Both the position numbers and the translations under genes were made by a program. A stretch of 64,000 nt of DNA from Paenibacillus sp. HGH0039 (GTDB taxonomy: Bacteria > Bacillota > Bacilli > Paenibacillales > NBRC-103111), in assembly GCF_000411255.1 (NCBI RefSeq), contig NZ_KE150412.1:1086645-1150644 (forward strand), in the 5' to 3' direction. Positions 28,003 to 36,118 of the stretch are shown piece after piece. A model generated the notes under the pieces. That model searched no databases. It worked only from the letters and a program-made list of their open reading frames with translations, and was not told the origin of the DNA. Positions within the stretch are counted from its first letter, which is position 1. Every line of letters begins with the position of its first letter.

Positions 28003-28650
28003 TTAATCTATTCTCTCTAAATTACCGTTTGCGTCCATCTTGAACCTCGGCTTGCTCTCTTCCTCTTCTTCTACTAAAAAGGCCATTTTCCGGGCACGGT
28101 CCATAATTTGGATAAGTGCCTTATAATCATCGTTGACAACCCGGTAATCGGTTTCAACTTCATTGACCTGCTTGTTGAGCTGCTCGTTCTCTCTGCGGTA
28201 TTTGGAAAGCTCCTCTTCCTTGTCGTTCAAAGAGCGCTCCATCTGCTTGATATGGCGCATCAGTTCCTGATAAGTCTGCTTCCACTGCCGCAGGAACCGG
28301 ATTACCGCATCAATGGAAAGCGCCGCTTCCGTCACTTCACGGCCCGACGGTTCCAGAACGTCCAGAACGGCTAGCGAGGCGCCCCCTGAAATAGTAGAAA
28401 CGGCCGCATGCTTCTTCAGCTGCGCTCTTTTCTGCCGCTGGGATTTCGCAATGGAAATGGCGGCCTCGTATTTCTTGCGCACGAAGCTGTTCCACCGGAA
28501 CCCGCACGCCGCGGCCGTCCGCCCGATACGCTCCCCCACTTCCTCAAACGCGGCCAGTTGAGTGCTGCCTTCCCGGATATGGCGCAGCGTTACCTCCGCG
28601 AGCATCAAATCATCTTCGTCGCTCCAAGCATCCTGCCTGATTGCCGTCAT
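28003..28650 (-). CDS. rsfA: RsfA-family prespore transcriptional regulator
   Basis: RsfA (YlbO) modulates sigma-F dependent genes in the Bacillus forespore. The 215 aa product begins with a Myb/SANT-like helix-turn-helix ([24 protein letters not shown] through [20 protein letters not shown], residues about 5-65). A long coiled coil covers residues 120-185 ([18 protein letters not shown]). It has AGGAGG and its own terminator. Its position upstream of panE matches Bacillus. No sigma-F promoter was resolved. Confidence 0.88.
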   Translation of the reverse strand: MTAIRQDAWSDEDDLMLAEVTLRHIREGSTQLAAFEEVGERIGRTAAACGFRWNSFVRKKYEAAISIAKSQRQKRAQLKKHAAVSTISGGASLAVLDVLEPSGREVTEAALSIDAVIRFLRQWKQTYQELMRHIKQMERSLNDKEEELSKYRRENEQLNKQVNEVETDYRVVNDDYKALIQIMDRARKMAFLVEEEEESKPRFKMDANGNLERID

Positions 28651-28729
28651 GTTTTACAATCCTCCTAACCTATTGTCCAAAATAGATCACGTCCTACCGC
28701 GCATTCGACTTTCATGCCCAATCGGCCGG

Positions 28730-28769
28730 ACCGTTCATAAGCCGGGCAGGAGATTTATCCGTGAACGGT
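28730..28769. repeat. Inverted repeat upstream of rsfA
   Basis: ACCGTTCA (28730-28737) and TGAACGGT (28762-28769) are exact complements separated by 24 bp. It lies about 80-120 bp upstream of rsfA and could be an operator or mRNA stem-loop. Confidence 0.35.
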
Positions 28770-28952
28770 TCCGCTCGTAATATCTCTATGCCCCTGGCAG
28801 ATTTCATAGAATCTATTTGATACTATTTGGTATTTCCATTTTTTATGACACTCATACCTAAAAAGAAGACCGGTTAAGAGACAACCGAGGGAGCTTCGCC
28901 TGGAATTGGCAATGCTTGTCACAACTTTTTAACAAAGGCAGACGATTGGATG

Positions 28953-28981
28953 TTTACACTACAGGGTATGCTGGGTATAAT
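28953..28981 (+). promoter_or_regulatory. Sigma-A promoter of the DUF2626 gene
   Basis: -35 TTTACA (28953-28958), 17 bp spacer, -10 TATAAT (28976-28981). Near-consensus; gives a leader of about 40 nt. Confidence 0.85.
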
Positions 28982-29027
28982 GAAGATTAGATTATTTCGC
29001 ATCGTGGTAGGAGAGGGGGAAGTTTTC

Positions 29028-29258
29028 ATGGATCGCATGTTCCGAGTTCTGGGTTTCTGGACTCTGGTGATCGCCCTGATGAGTCTGGCGGGAGAAATGT
29101 ATCCCATGTCCATGCTGTTCTTTTTTCAAACCGTCGTATTCGTACTACTTGGCTATCTGAAGCTGTCGGAACGTACTTACATCGTATTGTTCTGGGGCTA
29201 TATGGTTATTTCGTTTACCGGATTCACGTACTGGTCCGTGTTCAAAATGCCTCTCTAA
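29028..29258 (+). CDS. DUF2626 small membrane protein (YqgY-like)
   Basis: A 76 aa protein with three hydrophobic segments. It begins MDRMFRVLGFWTL and contains FFFQTVVFVLLGYLKLSERTYI, which matches the DUF2626 family typified by Bacillus YqgY. Function is unknown. A longer frame opens at 28950, but that lies within the promoter; the ATG at 29028 follows GAGAGGGGGAA. It is monocistronic. Confidence 0.85.
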   Translation: MDRMFRVLGFWTLVIALMSLAGEMYPMSMLFFFQTVVFVLLGYLKLSERTYIVLFWGYMVISFTGFTYWSVFKMPL

Positions 29259-29277
29259 TTACATACGGCGCTTGAGC

Positions 29278-29320
29278 AAAAAAGGTGATTCGCGATTGAA
29301 CTCGCGGATCACCTTTTTTT
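29278..29320. terminator. Terminator after the DUF2626 gene
   Basis: AAAAAAGGTGATTCGCG pairs with CGCGGATCACCTTTTTTT (one G-T pair). Tracts on both sides make it bidirectional. Confidence 0.9.
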
Positions 29321-29703
29321 CGTTGGACTGGAGAACCTACGTCCGCTCACCGCTAAACCGGTGTATTTGCTCCTTAAAATAAGCTGGTATGTGTACATTC
29401 CGCACCATCACATAGAACCGGGCCCCAAGAACCATGACATGTAGGGTCGGCATGGGAATTACCTGTTTTACCTATTTTACCTATTTCACCTCATTCATCT
29501 ATCTCTGCTCTGGTCATAGGATATTCTTTTCATTCATTTCCCGGCTCAAAAGCTTTGCTTATCGGCTACCCGACATGACCGGCCTTCCGGTCGGCGATTG
29601 TCCGACTCCGAAGGGATCGGGCAAAACCTGCCGGATGATTACCGCATTAAGACACCGCAACGGGCGCCGGGAAAATCGGCTTCCGCGTACTTCATTCGCG
29701 GAT
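29321..29703. other. Non-coding gap downstream of the MidA-like gene
   Basis: About 380 bp with no convincing gene. It contains four 9 bp tandem repeats (29461-29496). Plus-strand open frames crossing it run on antisense to the methyltransferase gene and are judged spurious. No terminator for the minus-strand gene was found. Confidence 0.4.
29461..29496. repeat. Four 9 bp tandem repeats
   Basis: Units ACCTGTTTT, ACCTATTTT, ACCTATTTC and ACCTCATTC follow each other without gaps. The two central units differ by one base. Confidence 0.7.
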
Positions 29704-30870
29704 TCAGCTTTCTTCCCGTTCAAGCGTCAGCACCTTGAACAGCTCGCTCATCCCGTCGCTGATGAGCAGCTGCCGGATCGCCCGGTTCGCCTTCGCTTCC
29801 GGGCTAAACGGATCCCGGCCGGCATGCTCCACGAGCCGGCCGAGGATGCCGCCGCGCACGAGGAACTCGCGCTGCGTCTCGTAACGGGCGACGGTCCATC
29901 CCGCCGCCCGGGCCGCGCGCATGCACGCCGTGAAATCGACGTGCGCGGTTATATCCTTACGCCCCGCGGCGGCGTAAGGATTGTCATCGGCGATATGCCG
30001 CCGATAGCACATCAGCGTCCCGTTCATCCGGTGGGACGCATAGAGCTCTCCGGCGGTATCGCCGTAGTCCACCAGCAGCATCCGTCCGCTGCGGATGCGC
30101 CCCGCGGCGCGGGTGATCCACTCCCCCGCGCCAAGATTCACTTCCGCCTGCTGCCCGTGGGCCAGGCGGATCCCCTCGCGGCCGAGATGCAGCGCGGCCG
30201 GGTGGTCTTCTCCGAGCGGCAGCCACCGCTCGGTAAAACCCGTGCGGTCGTCCCATCCGACCGCACCGAGCTCGAGCCGGCCGTCCCGGCAGCGGACGCG
30301 GTGCACCGGCATCGCGTCCGCCAGCTCGTTGGCGACGGCGAACACTCCGCCGCCGGACGGCTCGGCAAGCCACTCCGCCTCCGTCAGGAACCGGAGGCGG
30401 TCCGCATGCTCCCGCAGCATCTCCCGCTGCAGGGCGCAGTGGTACGCGCTCGATTCGATCGCCGTGATCGAAACGGACGCGTACTGCCCCGGGCTGCGGC
30501 TGCGCAGCGCGTCCAGCGCCTGCAGGGCCAGCCGGCCCGTGCCTCCGCCGAATTCGACGAATTCGACGGGGCTGCCGGACGGCAGGCTCTCGGCAAAAGC
30601 CAGCAGCTCGCCGGCGATGATCTCTCCCATCATGCTTCCCAGATTGGAGCTCGTGTAAAAATCCCCGTCCCGCCCGATTTTGGGTTCTTCGCGGCGGTAA
30701 TATCCAAACTCCGGGTGATACAGACAAATCGTCATATAATCCCGAAAAGGAAGAGGTCCCTCTTCTTCTATTTTTCTTTTCAAAATCGCGACGATTTCCG
30801 GATGACCGGCCTCCGCCTCAGTTTCTCCGGTTCCCGAAGGAATGCCCCTATGACCGTTAAATTCGCTCAT
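29704..30870 (-). CDS. MidA/NDUFAF7-family SAM-dependent methyltransferase
   Basis: A 388 aa protein of the DUF185 family. Eukaryotic members (MidA, NDUFAF7) methylate an arginine of respiratory complex I; the bacterial substrate is unknown. Seen here: RDYMTICLYHPEFGYYRREEPKIGRDGDFYTS at the start of the domain, the SAM loop VEFGGGTGRLALQALDAL near residue 90 and a later LLVDYGDTAGELY segment. A longer frame opens at 31074, but the ATG at 30870 has GGAGG at seven bases. The gene is GC-rich, which makes long antisense frames. It diverges from the lipoprotein gene at 30962. Confidence 0.85.
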   Translation of the reverse strand: MSEFNGHRGIPSGTGETEAEAGHPEIVAILKRKIEEEGPLPFRDYMTICLYHPEFGYYRREEPKIGRDGDFYTSSNLGSMMGEIIAGELLAFAESLPSGSPVEFVEFGGGTGRLALQALDALRSRSPGQYASVSITAIESSAYHCALQREMLREHADRLRFLTEAEWLAEPSGGGVFAVANELADAMPVHRVRCRDGRLELGAVGWDDRTGFTERWLPLGEDHPAALHLGREGIRLAHGQQAEVNLGAGEWITRAAGRIRSGRMLLVDYGDTAGELYASHRMNGTLMCYRRHIADDNPYAAAGRKDITAHVDFTACMRAARAAGWTVARYETQREFLVRGGILGRLVEHAGRDPFSPEAKANRAIRQLLISDGMSELFKVLTLEREES

Positions 30871-30900
30871 TTTCTCGCCTCCAGGAAAATTGTAGGGATA

Positions 30901-30929
30901 AAGACAAATAGAACCTGAATAGATATAAT
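30901..30929 (+). promoter_or_regulatory. Promoter of the lipoprotein gene at 30962
   Basis: -35 AAGACA (30901-30906), 17 bp spacer, -10 TATAAT (30924-30929). The transcript leader would be about 25 nt. Confidence 0.65.
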
Positions 30930-30961
30930 AGAAAAGGTAGAAAAGGAAGGGGATTCCCAGC

Positions 30962-31957
30962 ATGTTCAAAGCACTCATTTCACTTTCTATAGCCATTGTC
31001 ATTCCCGCCGTTCTCATATCCGGCTGTTCGGACCGTGAAGCTGCCAAGGCTGCCGTCAAAGGCGCCCTGCACAAGCAGGCGGAGATGAACGCTTTCGCTT
31101 TCGCGGGCGGGGCCGATCTTCACCTGGACGGGCTTCCGGCAGGGGACTCGTCCACACTGCCCGGGCAGCTGTTTTCGTTTCTCAAAGACAGCAAGCTGGA
31201 ATGGAAGGGCGCCGCTTCCTTAAATCCGGTCCGGTGGGAATCCGATCTCAAGGCAGCTTCACGGAGCGGTTCGGCCGAACTGACGGTTCCTCTTCTTTTC
31301 CAAGATAACAAATTGTTTTTCCATATGCCACTTCTTAACCCGGATAACGAATATTTCGTAACACGGCTGGGGGTGCCCCCGGACTCTCCGGCTTCCGCAG
31401 GGGATAAGACGGGCACGGCTGCGAAAGCCGCGGCTTCTCCCGCGCTGGAGCATCTCTCCCGGCTTTCTTCCGATCTGTCCAAGCTTCTGCAGGAAGGGGC
31501 CGACGAGGCCTGGTTTGAGCATGACGGGGAAGTCAAGCTGACTGACGGTTCGGCTGCCCAGTCGTATACAGCCTCCGTAACCCGCATGAACGCCGGCGCC
31601 TGGAATAAGAAGGTACAGGAGAAGCTCCCCCGTTTCCTGGAAGCGCTGAAATCAAACGGGCTTATTTCCGAGGCGCAGGCCGCCGAATTTAGGCGTTCGG
31701 CAAGTTCGTTTAAATTATCCGCCCCAGGCAAATGGACGGTCCTTGTCGACAAGGAAGGTTTTTTACGAAAGCTCGAGATGGAATTTAAGTTTACCGGCCC
31801 CGGAGGGAATAAATCGTCCGCATCCGCCCAGACTTTCTCCTTCCATCAGTCTTTCGATGCCGTTAACCAAACACCGGAATTCCGGAAGCCGCTGCCTCGG
31901 CAAACCAAGTCTATCGATGAAGTTCTCAAGAGTCTTGGCAGCGCCGGCAAACAATAG
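30962..31957 (+). CDS. Putative lipoprotein of unknown function
   Basis: The 331 aa protein has a signal peptide with lipobox LISGC and Cys22, so it should be anchored outside the membrane. The mature part alternates polar strands and a central Ala-rich linker (about residues 145-165). Sequence such as KWTVLVDKEGFLRKLEMEFKF near residue 265 and repeated amphipathic strands suggest a beta-rich lipid- or polymer-binding fold resembling the LppX/DUF6612 type, but I do not recognise the family with confidence. AAGGAAGGGG precedes the ATG. It may form a unit with the next two genes, though each has its own promoter or gap. Confidence 0.75.
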   Translation: MFKALISLSIAIVIPAVLISGCSDREAAKAAVKGALHKQAEMNAFAFAGGADLHLDGLPAGDSSTLPGQLFSFLKDSKLEWKGAASLNPVRWESDLKAASRSGSAELTVPLLFQDNKLFFHMPLLNPDNEYFVTRLGVPPDSPASAGDKTGTAAKAAASPALEHLSRLSSDLSKLLQEGADEAWFEHDGEVKLTDGSAAQSYTASVTRMNAGAWNKKVQEKLPRFLEALKSNGLISEAQAAEFRRSASSFKLSAPGKWTVLVDKEGFLRKLEMEFKFTGPGGNKSSASAQTFSFHQSFDAVNQTPEFRKPLPRQTKSIDEVLKSLGSAGKQ

Positions 31958-31999
31958 AGCATGCTGCTTACTTTCCGCCTGCGGGAGGTAAGTATTTTT

Positions 32000-32028
32000 T
32001 TGAACCCGTTCTCATAGAATGGGATAAT
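32000..32028 (+). promoter_or_regulatory. Promoter of the coiled-coil protein gene
   Basis: -35 TTGAAC (32000-32005), 17 bp spacer, -10 GATAAT (32023-32028). It lies 24 bp before the start codon at 32052. Confidence 0.7.
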
Positions 32029-32051
32029 TTCGGAATTAAAGGGGTCAACAC

Positions 32052-33149
32052 ATGATTTTGAAAAAATTCACCCTCACCTTCTGCACCCTTCTGTTCGGGA
32101 CAAGCCTCCTTTTTGTTCCGGTTCATGCGGAAAACAGGACGGAAGCGGAAAAGAAAGAAACCGAATCTCTTCTGCAGAAAGGGCTGACGGTCCATGAAAT
32201 CGACCGTGAAATCGTCCGCCTCGCGGAGGAAGACGTGAAGCTCGGCGGTCAGCTAACCGATACAGAGAAAAAGATCGCCGCCCAGGAAATCGTCGTTAAA
32301 GATGCGAAAAAACGGGCGGGCAAGGTCATCCGCTCTTATTATGCCGGCGAGCGCGAATCGCTCTGGTCCGTCCTGCTGTCGGTCCGTTCGCTGCCGGATC
32401 TTCTCAAAACGTACGAGTATCTGGACATCATTCTCGATCATGATCACCGTTCGCTGACGGCTCATCAGGACGCCTACCGCGAGCTGGGCGCCATGAAAAC
32501 CAAATTGGCGAATCAGCGCACCGATTTGCAGAAAACCAAAGAAAATTATGTTAAGCAAAAGGAGCGGATTCTCGCTCTTCAGTCCGAGTTGAACCGGGAA
32601 CTGGACGCAAGCGGAAGGAGCGAACTGATTCTCGCTCTAATCCAGGAACTCAACGGACGCTGGGCACAGGAAGGACTGCCGTTGTTCCGTACATATTTCC
32701 GTTCGCTGGCCGGTGTAATGGATTATTTCCCGGAACTGTTGACACCCGGGGGCAAGGACAGTCATTTGACCCTGGAAACGGGCGGCGGCAAATTTCAAAT
32801 GACCGACCATCAGCTTAACGCGTTCCTTCGCAGCAAAGACAGCAAGTTCGACGATCTAACGTTTCAGTTCAAGCCGGACGGTGTCATGGCCTTCGGCACC
32901 AAGGACGATATGGACGTCTCCATAAAGGGCACCTACGAAATGGAAAAAGACGGAGACCAGCCCGTCATCGCCTTCCGTGTGCAGGAATTAGTGTTTAACG
33001 GGTTTAAACTGCCGGATACAACGGGTAAGTCACTGGAAAAGGAATTTAATCTGCGCATTTATCCGAAGAAGCTCTTCTCCTTCGTTTCCGTGGAACAGAT
33101 TACCCTGGAAGACGGACTTTTAGCCATTAAGCTCGGGCTGAACTGGTAG
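32052..33149 (+). CDS. Secreted coiled-coil protein, PcsB/CwlO N-domain-like
   Basis: The 365 aa product has a cleavable signal peptide (residues 1-26, ending VPVHA-E). Residues about 30-190 are a long coiled coil containing VIRSYYAGERESLWSVLLSVRSLPDLLKTYEYLDIILDHD, a pattern shared with the N-terminal domains of PcsB, CwlO and RipC-type peptidoglycan hydrolases that are controlled by FtsEX. No NlpC/p60 or LytM catalytic domain follows; the C-terminal 170 residues are an unrecognised beta-rich domain. It could be a regulator of wall hydrolases instead of an enzyme. That is inference. AAAGGGG lies seven bases before the ATG. Confidence 0.75.
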   Translation: MILKKFTLTFCTLLFGTSLLFVPVHAENRTEAEKKETESLLQKGLTVHEIDREIVRLAEEDVKLGGQLTDTEKKIAAQEIVVKDAKKRAGKVIRSYYAGERESLWSVLLSVRSLPDLLKTYEYLDIILDHDHRSLTAHQDAYRELGAMKTKLANQRTDLQKTKENYVKQKERILALQSELNRELDASGRSELILALIQELNGRWAQEGLPLFRTYFRSLAGVMDYFPELLTPGGKDSHLTLETGGGKFQMTDHQLNAFLRSKDSKFDDLTFQFKPDGVMAFGTKDDMDVSIKGTYEMEKDGDQPVIAFRVQELVFNGFKLPDTTGKSLEKEFNLRIYPKKLFSFVSVEQITLEDGLLAIKLGLNW

Positions 33150-33287
33150 ACCGATCCTGTCCGGCGTGATCCGCCGCTTTTGTAAGCCCAATGGTTTATT
33201 GTTCGTAAGGATGATGAGGTCCGCGGGGAAGAAGAGTCTTCTTCGGGTTAACGTGAATGCGCCGGATACGAAAGCGAGGAATTGATT

Positions 33288-33812
33288 ATGCAGCTTAAGC
33301 CTGCCCTTATCGTGGATTTCCGCCAAGACGGATCAGCGGCTGATTTCGCCCCGTTTGATCCCGAGCTCAAAGAGACGGTCGAGCTGTTCGATCAGGATAA
33401 GGAAGTGTTTGTTTTTAACCGCGAAGAAGAGCTTGACCAAGCTAAGGAGCTGGTCAGCCGGCACGGTTATGAAGCCGAGCCGATGAATCTCGTGCTGCTT
33501 CCTCCCCATGCGGAACGGACGGGTTATTTTTCGGACTACGGGTTTGAAAGCGGAGCCGGACACCTCTACTTGTACGAACCCGGCATCGCCGTCTTCCGTC
33601 TCGGAACGGGTGCGGTACAAGATCCGGATTCGCCCATGAAAACCGCATCCGAAGCGGAACCGGAGCTGGCGCGGCGGCAGATGGACGAATACGTGATCGC
33701 CCGGTTTCACGAAGCGGACGGTCTTCACTTCGTGGTTGACCGCCAGCATGACGAACTGATGGACCGGACTGCCCGCGCTTACGGTTGTACGGTGCATTTT
33801 ATCATCTCATGA
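33288..33812 (+). CDS. Conserved hypothetical protein
   Basis: A 174 aa acidic, soluble protein with no signal peptide or membrane segment. I do not recognise the family. Notable segments are LFDQDKEVFVFNREEELDQAKELV and ARFHEADGLHFVVDRQHDEL. The frame could begin at a TTG at 33282, but the ATG at 33288 has GCGAGGA at seven bases. It lies 138 bp after the secreted coiled-coil gene and shares a terminator with ylaK. Confidence 0.7.
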   Translation: MQLKPALIVDFRQDGSAADFAPFDPELKETVELFDQDKEVFVFNREEELDQAKELVSRHGYEAEPMNLVLLPPHAERTGYFSDYGFESGAGHLYLYEPGIAVFRLGTGAVQDPDSPMKTASEAEPELARRQMDEYVIARFHEADGLHFVVDRQHDELMDRTARAYGCTVHFIIS

Positions 33813-33847
33813 TTAACGAATGCTGTACCGGAAACCTCCGGCAGGCA

Positions 33848-33888
33848 CAACAAAAAGCGGCAGGCTTTAGGCCCGCCGCTTTTGTTAT
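33848..33888. terminator. Bidirectional terminator, 33812 gene and ylaK
   Basis: AAAAAGCGGC and GCCGCTTTT flank inner AGGC/GCCC pairs. T-tracts exist on both strands between the convergent genes. Confidence 0.85.
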
Positions 33889-33891
33889 GCG

Positions 33892-35223
33892 CTACAGCAG
33901 ATCGGCCGCCAGTTGGGCGAGGTGGGAGCGCTCGCCTTTTTCCAGCGTGACGTGTCCGCTGATTTCTTCCTGCTTGAACCTCTCGACCGCATAGGTCAAA
34001 CCGTTGCTGGCCGCGTCCAGGTAAGGATGATCGATCTGACCGGGATCTCCCAGCAGAACGATTTTGCTGCCTTCGCCTACCCGGGATACGATCGTTTTCA
34101 CTTCGTGTTTCGAAAGATTCTGCGCTTCATCGATAATAATAAACTGTCCCGGAATCGAGCGACCGCGGATATAAGTCAGGGCTTCGACCTGAATACTGCC
34201 GAGCCCGGCGAGTATTTTCTCGATATCGCCCGCTTTTTTCGTATCGAAGAGAAATTCCAGGTTATCGTAGATCGGCTGCATCCAAGGCCGGAGCTTCTCG
34301 TCCTTCTCGCCCGGCAGGTAGCCGATATCTTTCCCCATCGGAACGACAGGACGCGCGATCGTCAATTTTTTGTATTTACGCTCGTCTTCCACTTTGAGCA
34401 GTCCCGCTGCCAGCGTCAGCAACGTTTTGCCGGTGCCGGCCTTGCCCGAAAGGGTGACGAAGGAAATGTCGTCGTTCAGAAGCAGCTCCAATGCCATCCG
34501 CTGCTGAGCGTTGCGTGCGGCGATTCCCCACACCGGTTCATTCGACAAGAAGAGCGGTTCCAGCTTTTTGCCGTCGGACGACGTTTTGAGCAGCGCCGAT
34601 TTCGAGGTGCCCAGCTCATCCCGGAGAATGACGAATTCATGCGGATTGAGCCGGTAGCCCAGATTCAGCGTAGGCACGCTCAGAAACCGGAACGAGTAAA
34701 ACTCGTCGATGACGGACGGATGGACATGAAGCGTCGTGCAGCCCGCATACATTTCGTGATCGGATACGACACGGTCGCTCAAGTAGTCCTGTGCGGTCAG
34801 ACCGAGCACATCCGCCTTAATACGGACGAGCATATCCTTACTGACCAGGATGACGGGCCGCGGCTCAGATTTCGTCTGTTCCTCCGTCCGGTAATTTAGC
34901 GCCACCGCTATAATCCGGTTATCGTTCGTCACCTCGGCGAAGACTTCCTGCATTTTATTGAAGCTCTTGTGATTAAGCTCCACTTTCAGGCTGCCTCCGC
35001 TGTCGAGCGTAATTCCGTCATGCAGCCGTCCCCGTGCCCGCATCGCGTCCAGCAGTCTGGAAACCATCCGGGCGTTGCGTCCGATTTCGTCGGCGTTGCG
35101 CTTCTTGGAATCGATCTCCTCCAGCACGACGGCCGGAATGATGACCTCGTTATCTTCAAAAGAAAACATCGCGTTCGGATCCTGCAGCAGTACGTTGGTA
35201 TCGAGCACGAAAATTTTTTTCAT
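33892..35223 (-). CDS. ylaK: PIN-PhoH family ATPase (YlaK)
   Basis: A 443 aa fusion of an N-terminal PIN RNase domain (VLDTNVLLQDP, conserved acidic residues, residues 1-130) and a C-terminal PhoH ATPase with Walker A SGKAGTGKTLLTLAAG near residue 258 and Walker B FIIIDEAQNLS. Related PhoH2 proteins act as RNA helicase-nucleases. Length equals Bacillus YlaK. The nearby ylaL, ylaH and typA genes support the assignment. GGGAGGG lies ten bases before the ATG. Confidence 0.9.
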   Translation of the reverse strand: MKKIFVLDTNVLLQDPNAMFSFEDNEVIIPAVVLEEIDSKKRNADEIGRNARMVSRLLDAMRARGRLHDGITLDSGGSLKVELNHKSFNKMQEVFAEVTNDNRIIAVALNYRTEEQTKSEPRPVILVSKDMLVRIKADVLGLTAQDYLSDRVVSDHEMYAGCTTLHVHPSVIDEFYSFRFLSVPTLNLGYRLNPHEFVILRDELGTSKSALLKTSSDGKKLEPLFLSNEPVWGIAARNAQQRMALELLLNDDISFVTLSGKAGTGKTLLTLAAGLLKVEDERKYKKLTIARPVVPMGKDIGYLPGEKDEKLRPWMQPIYDNLEFLFDTKKAGDIEKILAGLGSIQVEALTYIRGRSIPGQFIIIDEAQNLSKHEVKTIVSRVGEGSKIVLLGDPGQIDHPYLDAASNGLTYAVERFKQEEISGHVTLEKGERSHLAQLAADLL

Positions 35224-35428
35224 TCCCGAAATTCCCTCCCGAATCTGTAATGTTTACGGGGTTACCACGATACGGCCCCTGGGGAAAAGCTACAGGCTTA
35301 CATCCTTTCCGCGGATCGGTATCCGGCGGTTACGGCGGCTACATCCAGCTCTCGGTTCTTTCCCGTCGTCCGCCCGCATCCCCCGATTCCGCAGAAAGCG
35401 GCATTTTCAGACAAAGCGCCAAAGTGAC

Positions 35429-35461
35429 AAAAAGCCCGGGCACAAAAGTGCCTAGGCTTTT
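35429..35461. terminator. Terminator overlapping the end of ylaL
   Basis: AAAAAGCCcGGGCAC pairs with GTGCCtAGGCTTTTTT. The minus-strand left arm begins in the last codons of the gene and includes its TAG stop. Confidence 0.85.
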
Positions 35462-35904
35462 TTCATCGCTTCAAATACTTGTCCGTCCAGCTTGTCGGCT
35501 GCACGTTTGTCATAAGTTTTCTCGAATTCAGGGTCTACGGAAATACGGGCGCCGTAGAACATCGCGTCGCGAACGACACGGATATTCAGATCATAGCAGG
35601 CCAGCTTGAAGGGAACCCCTTCAAGAACTTCGGCCGCCGGCGCGGCTTCCGCGTAAATAGCGTGTACGGTCCCCGCGGCAATCATCGTCACGGTAGCCGA
35701 CGGGCTTTTCTCCAAGTTAGCAATCAGACGTGAGCGCTTGTCAACAGCAAAGCGTATTCTTCCCGGGTCCGGGGCATATACCCACGAAATGGCATTGGCC
35801 GTAGGTGCTCCCGTTTCCGAGTCGATCGTATGCAGCAGGACGAGCTTTTCCTTGTGAAATTCCGCAATCAATTGTTCCGAGAGAGCTGTAATTTCTTCCG
35901 CCAT
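35452..35904 (-). CDS. ylaL: Pyridoxamine 5'-phosphate oxidase-like flavin protein (YlaL)
   Basis: A 150 aa split-barrel protein of the PNPOx-like superfamily, which usually binds FMN or a related cofactor. The N-terminal LVLLHTIDSETGAPTANAISWVYAPDPGRIRFAVDKRSRL is typical of the fold. It resembles Bacillus YlaL, which also lies beside ylaK. The substrate is unknown. GGAGG precedes the ATG by about ten bases, and an extended -10 promoter lies at 35970-35978. Confidence 0.78.
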   Translation of the reverse strand: MAEEITALSEQLIAEFHKEKLVLLHTIDSETGAPTANAISWVYAPDPGRIRFAVDKRSRLIANLEKSPSATVTMIAAGTVHAIYAEAAPAAEVLEGVPFKLACYDLNIRVVRDAMFYGARISVDPEFEKTYDKRAADKLDGQVFEAMKKA

Positions 35905-35969
35905 GCCTGCAGCGCCTCCTGCATCATTTTAAATAAGTGCTGTTAGCGAACCAAGGCCCGCCTGATTTC

Positions 35970-35978
35970 ATTATATCA
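35970..35978 (-). promoter_or_regulatory. Extended -10 promoter of ylaL
   Basis: The minus strand reads TGATATAAT, an extended -10 with perfect TATAAT. No good -35 lies at 17 bp, as is usual for this class. Confidence 0.55.
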
Positions 35979-36118
35979 TATGGAAAAAGCTTCACGCTAT
36001 GTACAACAGCGGTCAGGCACGGATTCACACTCCTTTAGCGACAGATACAACCATTGTATTCGTCTCCACAAGGAAGATATGTCACCCTTGTCTATCCGGG
36101 CGTGAAAAAGATCGCTAG

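Larger units (their letters stand above)
28651..29027. other. Intergenic region between rsfA and DUF2626 gene
   Basis: Two divergent genes flank this 377 bp gap. It contains an inverted repeat (28730-28769) and the DUF2626 promoter (28953-28981). No RNA gene or further coding frame was recognised. Confidence 0.5.

Noticed and set aside
29434-30918. 494-codon plus-strand open frame
   Set aside because: Antisense to the MidA-like methyltransferase in GC-rich DNA; Arg/Pro/Ala-rich translation without domains.
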